A stretch of DNA of 25,971 nucleotides, taken from Spirochaeta sp. Lineage in GTDB: Bacteria > Spirochaetota > Spirochaetia > DSM-2461. Shown one piece after another: positions 15,910 through 22,900 of the stretch. The number at the start of each line of letters is the position of its first letter. The stretch's first letter is position 1. The stretch spans positions 1 to 25,971 of the forward strand of contig JAUVIY010000003.1 of the NCBI GenBank assembly GCA_030592625.1, written 5' to 3'. The notes beneath the pieces are model-generated. The model was given only the letters and a program-made list of their open reading frames with translations, was not told where the DNA came from and ran no database searches. Made by a program: the position numbers and the translations under genes.

Positions 15910-16771
15910 ATCTGAGGTTTCTTATCGTGTCTCCGGTGAACCCCTCATTTAGGAATCTGTGCTGAGGCAACGGAATTTCAGGCTTGTCGGCTACATCAGG
16001 TTGTATCGACGGGAAGAGTTTCTCCGCTTCCCTGAGATCCGCAATCGTGTCGATTTCGTACCATGGCTTATCTTTGAAGGAAACCTTCTGGAAAGACAGG
16101 GATCCTTCGTCAACCAGATCGGAAAAAACCGTTTCGTAATAATCATTCACCTTCCCGGCAGAAATCACGGCGTCCAATCGCTGTGAGACAGCATCCCAGG
16201 AAGCCCTGGAAAGACTATAGATATTCACAGTCTTATAGGTTGCTTCGTTAGGGAATTTCGCATTTCCGTTGGTGAAAGCGTTAACGCTTCCGGTATCCGT
16301 CAACGTGACGCCGGTACCATTCATCCAGGATCCGAAATTATCCAGGGCGATTCTATCCGGGTATAGCATTCCTTCCAGAAGGGATTCATCGAAAACGAGA
16401 TCGCTCTCGAAAAGTACGAAGGGCTCACTGAGGTATTTCCGCGCCATCCAAAGCGAATAAATATTATTTGTGGTTTTATACTTTGGGCTGTGTACATATT
16501 CGATTTTCAGTTTACCTCGGGAATGACCGAGTTCCTCCCGAATCCGATTTTCCAGGTGTCCCGTAACAACCACCAATCGTTTAAATCCGTGCTTTCGAAG
16601 GTTCGAGATCAGGCGCTCCAGAATGGAAGTTCCGTTTACCATAGTCAGGCATTTCGGTTCGTCTTGCGTCAGGGGAAATAACCGGCTCCCTGTTCCGGCA
16701 GCCAATAAAAGTGCCGTAGTCACTTTCTTTTCGTCATGTGTGTGTCGTTTCAAATTGGATTCCTTGTTCAC
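15899..16771 (-). CDS. Nucleotidyltransferase, LicC/PntC-like (probable phospho-head-group cytidylyltransferase)
   Basis: The 290-aa protein has the nucleotidyltransferase core LLLAAGTGSRLFPLT (about 21-35) with the substrate-activating lysine in DEPKCL, a metal-site FESDLVF, TNNIYSLW and the C-terminal WYEIDTIADLREAEKLF. The NNIYSLW and WYEIDT pattern resembles LicC (phosphocholine) and PntC (2-aminoethylphosphonate) cytidylyltransferases more than hexose-phosphate ones. No choline kinase and no phosphoenolpyruvate mutase are in the window. The start is uncertain: GTG at 16771 lacks a ribosome binding site, and a GTG at 16723 would begin right at the core. It is the first gene of the three-gene operon, and its C-terminal tail overlaps the PLP enzyme, which suggests a near-fusion arrangement. 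Confidence 0.82.
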   Translation of the reverse strand: MNKESNLKRHTHDEKKVTTALLLAAGTGSRLFPLTQDEPKCLTMVNGTSILERLISNLRKHGFKRLVVVTGHLENRIREELGHSRGKLKIEYVHSPKYKTTNNIYSLWMARKYLSEPFVLFESDLVFDESLLEGMLYPDRIALDNFGSWMNGTGVTLTDTGSVNAFTNGNAKFPNEATYKTVNIYSLSRASWDAVSQRLDAVISAGKVNDYYETVFSDLVDEGSLSFQKVSFKDKPWYEIDTIADLREAEKLFPSIQPDVADKPEIPLPQHRFLNEGFTGDTIRNLRYGT

Positions 16772-17599
16772 GTTATCGCAGTGAAAAATATAACCGCCGT
16801 AGAAATACGACTATGAACGACCGCAGGAGAAGAATCGGTATGGATCAGCGTCCGCAAAAAGAAAGCTATATTATGGGTAGTATGTCGGTGGCGAGAATCC
16901 GTTAAAATCGTTCACGTTTGAAATCGTAAAGGCACGCAAAGAGCTGGACTCCTTCATGAAAAACGCCTGCGAACGAATTAAACAGACCCTGACAGGAACA
17001 TCAGGTAGCGGTGATTCGTCCTACTCCAAACGAATCCGCCCATGGGGTAGTCGGTATCGTCGACGTATTACTTGCAACGTCCAGAAACCGATTCTAAAGA
17101 GACAAGTATTCAACACCCGAATTTTCTCCGATGGAGCTTAATCGATGAATTATCGACTACGACTTTCCAACCGGAAACAAAAATCCAGGATTTGATTATA
17201 ATTGCAGGATAGTGAATGTGTTACGAAGTCAAACAATTACATCAGACACAGAAGCGTTTGCACGCTTAAGAGTTTAGGTGCTTCATACCTACCCCTAGAA
17301 TATCAGAAATGTCATTAAGTGTCCACGTCGCCCTTTGCGTAGTGACACTTCCCCTGGAATCAACCACTGGCTCTTCAGTATTCTGTGTTCGAGTTCAACA
17401 CATTTCGGACCAACCCCCCTTTTCTTTTAGCTACACCATAAATTGGACATAGCCTGGGAGAATTCAACCATGGCAACAAAAGGTATCAAAGAGGTTTATT
17501 TATTAATGTGAGTGCTAACTACAACAGATTTCTTCTACCTCATCCGTTCCCTTTCGAATATTGAGGTTATGAAGAACTGAGATCACCTATGGCAAAATA
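16772..17599. other. Gene-free interval upstream of the lipid-type operon
   Basis: No convincing gene is present. A TATATT hexamer (about 16785-16790, minus) could be the -10 box of the operon but has no good -35. A 61-codon plus-strand frame at 16956-17141 has no ribosome binding site or family. An imperfect dyad AAGTGTCCAC/GTGACACTT lies near 17314-17350. The stretch is AT-rich with many stops in all frames and looks like decayed DNA. Confidence 0.5.
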
Positions 17600-17625
17600 G
17601 TTTTGCTTACAGAATTGCTGACAGT
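17600..17625. repeat. 26-bp direct repeat, first copy
   Basis: A 26-base word starting GTTTTGCTTACAGAA and ending GCTGACAGT occurs exactly at 17600-17625 and 18113-18138. Its last 13 bases (AATTGCTGACAGT) recur at 19161-19173, just beyond the terminator of the intact tRNA-Val. It marks the outer edge of a duplicated tRNA-terminator block. Confidence 0.85.
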
Positions 17626-17645
17626 ACTGCAAACAGAACGATATG

Positions 17646-17689
17646 AAAAAGAAAGCCTGTCAGCATAATTACTTACACCGCCAGGCTTT
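17646..17689 (-). terminator. Duplicated tRNA-Val terminator
   Basis: AAAGCCTG (17652-17659) pairs with CAGGCTTT (17682-17689), with an A-run on the left that gives CTTTTTC on the minus strand. The block 17613-17712 aligns with 19161-19258 (terminator plus tRNA 3' end) with scattered changes, mostly in the loop. Confidence 0.65.
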
Positions 17690-17694
17690 ATTGC

Positions 17695-17878
17695 TGGGCG
17701 ATGGCAGACTCGCCCTCCAGTCACCGACATCGTGTCGGCCGCGGGATCGTTACTCGCCGCCTTCGGCGCCTGCGGTACGACCCGTATCCGGGTCGCTGGT
17801 AGAGCCTTCCGCAGCCCTCCTGGCTGCTCCTCCTCCCTACCGGTCGGCGGCTCAACCCTTCGAGTCTGCCATCACCCA
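17695..17878. repeat. GC-rich element bounded by inverted tRNA-Val 3' ends (copies B and C)
   Basis: TGGGCGATGGCAGACTCG (17695-17712) and its inverted partner CGAGTCTGCCATCACCCA (17861-17878) are 18-base arms with one mismatch, both derived from the tRNA-Val 3' end. The 148 bases between them are far more GC-rich than the surroundings and hold consecutive hairpins: CCGACA-TCG-TGTCGG, CGACCCG-TATC-CGGGTCG and GCAGCC-CTCCT-GGCTGC. Frames crossing it are open on both strands but give arginine/serine-rich products, not credible genes. It resembles a small non-coding mobile or REP-like element. Confidence 0.7.
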
Positions 17879-17900
17879 CTGAGATATCGATTCCGGAGAT

Positions 17901-17937
17901 AAAAAAACAAAGGAGCAACCGGTTAGGCTGCTCCTTT
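17901..17937 (-). terminator. Strong Rho-independent terminator beside copy D
   Basis: AAAGGAGCA (17909-17917) and TGCTCCTTT (17929-17937) form a perfect 9-bp stem with an 11-base loop, followed on the minus strand by GTTTTTTT. It stands directly after the truncated tRNA copy D in the same place as the terminator of the intact tRNA, but its stem sequence is different. Confidence 0.75.
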
Positions 17938-17943
17938 TGACAG

Positions 17944-17987
17944 TGGGCGATGGCAGACTCGAACTGCCGACTTCTGCCGTGTGAAGG
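17944..17987 (-). repeat. Truncated tRNA-Val(CAC) 3' half, copy D
   Basis: All 44 bases are identical to 19241-19284 of the intact tRNA-Val, from the discriminator base through the anticodon loop. It then continues GTGAATCCTT, the same junction as in copy A. The 5' half of the tRNA is absent. It lies right of the lipid-type operon, so copies A and D are direct repeats around it. Confidence 0.9.
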
Positions 17988-18112
17988 TGAATCCTTTGTT
18001 GTTATTACTTCTTCTCTCTTCATCCCTGTTGGTATTAAGTATATTTCGTGAAAAGAGATAGTTCAATATTGCTTACTCGGGCTTATCACCTCTTGATACT
18101 TATTAATATTGT

Positions 18113-18138
18113 GTTTTGCTTACAGAATTGCTGACAGT
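18113..18138. repeat. 26-bp direct repeat, second copy
   Basis: Exact copy of 17600-17625, 513 bases apart in the same orientation. Here the following sequence is different and has no terminator or tRNA remnant, so only the outer edge of the block was copied or survives. Confidence 0.85.
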
Positions 18139-18209
18139 CCTTTCTAAACAGGTGGCCGGAATACGCACACATGAAGGAGAGAGTCTCAACTTGATTCAGG
18201 AACCATTTT

Positions 18210-18326
18210 CAGGGGTAATTACAGACGTGCCCTCAGAAACGATTAAACGAAATGACTCCCATCGAGTATGAGAGTATGCTTTTACAGGATTCAGCTAATG
18301 CAGCCAGTGGTCGAATTGCGGGGTGA
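18210..18326 (+). pseudogene. Probable IS3-type transposase C-terminal remnant
   Basis: The frame 18252-18326 reads MTPIEYESMLL followed by QDSANAASG and a stop. The TPIEYE motif is the usual end of IS3-family OrfB, and an out-of-frame YRRALRND just upstream may be the remains of the preceding basic motif. An in-frame stop and a frameshift separate the two. No catalytic residues survive. The family call rests on a short motif. Confidence 0.4.
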
Positions 18327-18437
18327 GATCAGGGACATTCAGACAATTCCCAAGTTTTTGACGTGGGTTCGATTCTGTACTAATAGGCGTTTTCACCCTA
18401 CTGAGAATCAAAATGAAATCGGGCTTCTCCTTCACCA

Positions 18438-18854
18438 CTAATCATCGTCAAGGATATAAAGGTCATAAGTACCAGGAACATCGCCCAGCTCTTCGATTGC
18501 AAGATAGTAAGTTACACCGTCGGTCAAGCTTGGCGTCGAGTCTATTTCATCTCCATTACCCAACGAATCGTTTTTGAAACCAATAACTCCAGGGTTGGAA
18601 TAGCTAGGATTCGTAAAAAGTGTCCACGACATGTCTGAGCTCAGGTTGGTGAGTGAGACAGTATGGGGGTCGTTATTATTCGCTGAGAAATTGTAATAAT
18701 GAGTTCCAGAAGCTGTGATAGAGATATTTGAGTATTGAGTATTTAAATTGATCGGGATTGTCGTTATTAAATCTGGATCATTAGTACTGGGACCTTTACA
18801 GGAAATAAGAAGAGCCAATAGAAGAACAGAAACTCCAATAATCACTCTTTTCAT
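18438..18854 (-). CDS. Small lipoprotein with PPC-like beta domain
   Basis: The 138-aa protein has a lipoprotein signal ending in LLALLISC (cysteine at about 19), followed by a PST-rich linker and a beta-sandwich stretch (about 38-135). THYYNFSANNNDPHTVSLTN and DGVTYYLAIEELGDVPGTYD resemble the bacterial pre-peptidase C-terminal (PPC) domain, a small carbohydrate- or protein-binding module. The ATG has an AGGAGG box 8 bases upstream. It is AT-rich, unlike its neighbours, and lies between two copies of the tRNA-Val 3' half, consistent with island cargo. It stands alone and probably sits on the membrane surface. Exact role unknown. Confidence 0.8.
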   Translation of the reverse strand: MKRVIIGVSVLLLALLISCKGPSTNDPDLITTIPINLNTQYSNISITASGTHYYNFSANNNDPHTVSLTNLSSDMSWTLFTNPSYSNPGVIGFKNDSLGNGDEIDSTPSLTDGVTYYLAIEELGDVPGTYDLYILDDD

Positions 18855-19192
18855 AGATGAAACCTCCTTTTAAAAGGATAACATATACTTTCTATTAATA
18901 CAAAATGGGATCTCTGAGATTCCTAAGCTTCAGTTTGCATCGTTGCGGTTATACGCGAATCGCCGTACTGCGAAGTATTAACTTGAACAACGTAACAATG
19001 TAGATCTCGTGTCGCAGATTCAATGATATTTGTGAACCGCCCCGGCTTTACCGGAGACATAATTGCTTGATTGTATAAATCCTTGGTATGGCTGCTCAGA
19101 AATATTTCTACCCAAACCACGGGAGTCAAATATCCCTTTTTTCGGCATCATTTTCTTGGAAATTGCTGACAGTATTGCAAACAGCACGATAT
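18855..19192. other. Intergenic interval left of tRNA-Val
   Basis: The right part (19161-19192) belongs to the duplicated tRNA-terminator block. On the minus strand TTGTAT and TATCCT with a 17-bp spacer near 18870-18900 could be the lipoprotein promoter (weak). Frames over the rest lack starts and ribosome binding sites. Confidence 0.4.
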
Positions 19193-19236
19193 AAAAAGAA
19201 AGCCTGGCGGTGTAAATGCTTACACTACAAGGCTTT
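19193..19236 (-). terminator. Terminator of tRNA-Val
   Basis: AAAGCCT (19199-19205) pairs with AGGCTTT (19230-19236), and inside it GTGTAA pairs with TTACAC around an ATGC loop. On the minus strand the stem is followed by CTTTTTA. It begins 5 bases after the tRNA 3' end. Confidence 0.8.
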
Positions 19237-19240
19237 ATGT

Positions 19241-19313
19241 TGGGCGATGGCAGACTCGAACTGCCGACTTCTGCCGTGTGAAGGCAGCACTCTAGCCGCT
19301 GAGTTAATCGCCC
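19241..19313 (-). tRNA. tRNA-Val (anticodon CAC)
   Basis: A complete 73-base cloverleaf folds on the minus strand: acceptor GGGCGAT with ATCGCCC, D-arm ACTC/GAGT, anticodon stem CTGCC/GGCAG around loop TTCACAC (anticodon CAC, reading GUG), and T-arm GGCAG-TTCGAGT-CTGCC. The discriminator base is A; CCA is not encoded (ACA follows). A promoter and a terminator flank it. Its 3' half is repeated at 13942, 17695, 17861 (inverted) and 17944, a pattern expected of an integration target. Confidence 0.95.
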
Positions 19314-19325
19314 GATGCGAAGTGA

Positions 19326-19354
19326 AATATACACGAGGCGATGCGCTTAAGCAA
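19326..19354 (-). promoter_or_regulatory. Promoter of tRNA-Val
   Basis: On the minus strand TTGCTT (19349-19354) and TATATT (19326-19331) are 17 bp apart, and the predicted start is only about 5 bases before the tRNA. None of the truncated copies has it. Confidence 0.6.
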
Positions 19355-19376
19355 GTACGGATTGTCACTCCGGAGA

Positions 19377-19904
19377 TCAGTCTTCCATCAGCAGCAGTTT
19401 GTGGAGCTTGGGCTCTATAACCAGTTGGCAGTAGCTCTGCCCGCGGTTGGATTTAAAGTAATCCTTGTGGTAGGCCTCGGCGGGCCAGAAGGTTTCCAGG
19501 GGGAGAATCTGAGTGACCGGCAGGTTCTTGTGGGTTCCGGCATCGATGAGGTCTTTCAGGGATATCTCGGCGAGTTCTTTCTGGTTCTCGTCGGCGTAAA
19601 GGATGATGGATCGGTACTGGGATCCGACATCATTGCCCTGACGGTTGATGGTTGTGGGATCGTGGGCACGCCAGAAGATTTCCAGGATGGCTCCCGATGA
19701 TATGAAGGTTTTATCGTAGCAGATCTCCACGACTTCGGCATGGCCGGTTTCGCCGGTGCAAACCTGTTTGTAGTCGGGGTTCTCTGCAACGCCTCCGGCA
19801 TAGCCGGGGCGGGTGGATGTGACTCCTTTGATACGCTTGTAGACGGCTTCGATGCACCAGAAACATCCGCCGCCGATAACGATACGCTCAATATTATCGG
19901 TCAT
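19377..19904 (-). CDS. msrA: Peptide-methionine (S)-S-oxide reductase
   Basis: The 175-aa protein reduces methionine S-sulfoxide in proteins and free amino acid. The catalytic motif GGCFWCIEA (about 11-19) holds the reactive cysteine at C13. RPGYAGG, GETGHAEVVEICYD and the FWRAHDPTTINRQGNDVGSQYRS block are all typical of MsrA. A second conserved cysteine in GQSYCQLVIEPK near the C-terminus may resolve the sulfenic acid. A GAGGAG box precedes the ATG by about 8 bases. No msrB domain is fused. It fits an anaerobe coping with oxygen exposure. It is transcribed alone; the stop is 23 bases before the tRNA-Val promoter. Confidence 0.97.
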   Translation of the reverse strand: MTDNIERIVIGGGCFWCIEAVYKRIKGVTSTRPGYAGGVAENPDYKQVCTGETGHAEVVEICYDKTFISSGAILEIFWRAHDPTTINRQGNDVGSQYRSIILYADENQKELAEISLKDLIDAGTHKNLPVTQILPLETFWPAEAYHKDYFKSNRGQSYCQLVIEPKLHKLLLMED

Positions 19905-19985
19905 TCGGAACTCCTCAAGACTCTGAGTCTAAGACATCGTGGCGAGGCGATGCAAAAACGCCAATAATTAGACGGGCGGCGGCCT

Positions 19986-22900
19986 TTATGAGCTCTCCCG
20001 GATTGGTTCTTTAACCTTCCGGGGAAACGCCAGATAAGGAATTATAACGTCGTTTTTATCCCCCCCGGTGCCGTCGTAGGTGATGGACACAACGGGTATT
20101 CCGGTGATTTCCTCGATTTTTTTCCGCATGGCTTCCGTGATGAGACCTGCGCAGCAGAACGAGGGGCTGGTCTGGACGAATAGTGTCAGATCGTCATGCC
20201 GGTTCGACAGGTAATGGATTTTCAGAAGATTCTCCATTGACTCGCCATGGTGCTCCAGGGTGACACCATAGGGTGCCAGTATGGCCTCGGGATCGTCGTT
20301 GTAGGTTTCTTCAGGACCGGCCAATGGAGCAAAGAGCTTATCATAGGATCGTTCCAGGAATTTCAGGGCCGCCAGGAACACTTTCCAACCGGCGACTTCC
20401 CTGTAGCGCTTCTCCTTGAACAGTCGTATGAAGTGGGTATTGGAGATCATTTTGGCATAGCGGGTGTAGGGCATGGTTACCACCTCTCCACCGGCGGATT
20501 CGATGAACCGGACGAGATTCTGGTTCATCACGTCATTGTCACGAACGTAGACGTCGCCGAATATGGCCACCTTGGGGCGAGGGGTACGGGTGACGGGGAT
20601 GGCTTCGAACCTGGTGACGATATCCTTCGCAGCGTCCATTTTCTCGCCCCGTCCCATGAACACCTTTGAAAGGCGATCCCGGGCCATGGCCAGTACCCGG
20701 TCGGTCTCACCGGAATTATCCTCGTAAGGGCGGATGCGGCAGGCGATACGCTTGATGAGGCCGCCGAACATGTACGCGTAGTAGGTGTTCACCAGAGACA
20801 GAGGTGTGGTGGCGCTGAGTCCGATGTCATCAATATGAATCTTTATGTGCTCCAGGCCCCCGCCTTCCTGTTTGAGCAGATGCATGATGTGTCTGGGGTA
20901 AAGGGGAATGTTGCATGACCAGTTGCTCTTCAGCATCCACAGAACGGTCTTGCGAGGGTTTAGCCGGTGTTTTCGGACGTAATGTGCCACTTCCCGGGCG
21001 ATAACGCTCAATGGCAGACACTGACCTTCGGAATTCCGGCTTCCCTGCCTCACCAGCTCGTCGGTTTCTTCCAGCAGCCGGGCGTCGATGCCTTCCCGGC
21101 GCAGGTTGGAGGTGACCAGGGTCATCACATCGGCATCCCAGTTGGGAATGAGCAGCACCTTGCCCCGGATATCCACCGTTCCGCCCTGTTCGAATGACGT
21201 TGGCATATAGTTGACATCTCGTGGAGTCTCCCCGGCCTGATAGCGGAAATGGTTTCGGAAAGAGCGGACCGCCGCTTCCACCCGGGTGCCGTATCCGACG
21301 CTTGAACCGTGGCCGTCCAGTTCGAGGATGAGATAGGGTTTGCCCTTCTTCTCCCAGAGTTCCCGGACGTAGGGGACAACGAATGAGTCGGGGGAGCACA
21401 TAAAGCTGGTTACCAGGACCGGATAAGTCCCTTTCATGTCGGCGATACGCTCGGCGTATTTCATAATTCCTGCAGCATACCCCCAGGGCAGATCGTCGCC
21501 GCCGTCGGCGTTCAGCATGTCCATGTCGAACACCCGGGCTCCTGTTTCGGTAAAGAGACGGGGAATGTCCTTGTTCATACCTGCATCGGCGACGACATAG
21601 GGCCGGCCCAGAAGCACGACGTTGATATCGTTTTCCCGAGCCCGGTCGGCGTAAAATCTTCGTAAATCATCACGCTTCCCGTCGAACCAGTCCCGGGCTT
21701 CGTTCCAGGCGATTTCGAGTTTTCTGAAATCAGGGGCAGGGCCGGGCAGGCTGCAAAGAACCTCATGAACGGCCGACTTTCCCCGAAAATCCTTGTACGC
21801 CGTTTTCACCAGGGGGGTGAGGATTCGGCCTTCGGGGGCCAGCTGACGAACCAGGGAAGGGGCGAACTGGCTGTAATAGCAATAGCTGTGGGTGTCCCCT
21901 TTGGGACCTTTTTCATTCAGGTAAAAGGGGACGAAAACGTAATCCGCCTGCTCCGCCAGCCGGGCCACCCGGCCATGAAGGGCGGTCATCGGGGCGCAGA
22001 ACTCGGCACCGGTAAGGGCCCTGCCGCTCTCGATGGGATCGACGCTGCGGTCGATGATGGTGGGGATACCCAGCAAAGAGAAGAACATTTCCCAGAAGGG
22101 AAGTTCGCCGGTCATGTAGAGGGCGGCCGGAAGTCCCAAAGTATAGGAGCCGGCGGTCGCGCCTGCGGCGTTGTGATCGGCGTTGTGAACCTTGAAGATA
22201 TTGGCCCGTTCGTCCAGGGGCTCGGATCCTTCACCGGCCAGCGCCACATACTTATCGGTATCATAGTCCCGCCCGCAGAGGAAACCGTAGGCGATGGTAT
22301 CCCCGTCTACTTCAGCCAGGGTGAGCTTACAGGCATTCCTGCAGAGACTGCAAATTTCGGTTCGCACCGGAATATCCTGCTTCCAAAGGCCGGTACCCCT
22401 GAACTTACCGGGTAACGGCTCCTCATCGATCAGCTGCAGGGCGGCTCCCAGTGCGCCGGTATGGCTGCAGTACCGGGATAAGAGAATGGGCTTGTCCAGA
22501 GCCTGCTCGAATGCGGCCACCAGGGTTCTGATCCGGGCGGTGGCACCCTGGAAGAAAATCTTTTTCCCGATACGGCTCCTCACCGCCACTTTATTAAGGT
22601 AATTCTCCCGGACGCTGTGCAGTGCTGAAGCCAGGACTTCGTTTACCTCATAACCTTCACTCATCAGATGGTTCAGGTCGCGCTGCATGAAGACGGTGCA
22701 TCGATCGCTGGTGAGAGGTGCTGAGATGTTTTCGGTCCGACCGGCATAGTCGATGATGACGCAGCCCATAAGGGCGGCCTGCTCTTCCAGGAAGCTTCCG
22801 GTGCCGGCGGCGCAGACGTTGTTCATCACCGATCCGGTGACCCGGCCTTCCGAGAGGGTAGTGAACTTGGCATCCTGACCCCCGATTTCGATGATGGTGT

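Noticed and set aside
16956..17141. 61-codon plus-strand frame
   Set aside because: No ribosome binding site and no recognisable family; flanking frames are full of stops. Possibly a gene fossil, but unsupported.
17643..18023. Open frames on both strands (79 and 100 codons) across the GC-rich element
   Set aside because: They translate tRNA-Val fragments and hairpins into Arg/Ser/Pro-rich strings, overlap on opposite strands, and lack ribosome binding sites.
18355..18400. T-loop-like word GGGTTCGATTCTG, possible further tRNA remnant
   Set aside because: No matching stem or acceptor arm could be found around it.
13942..19313. CRISPR array or tRNA gene cluster
   Set aside because: Repeats are few, irregularly spaced and derived from one tRNA 3' half; only the copy at 19241-19313 folds as a complete tRNA.
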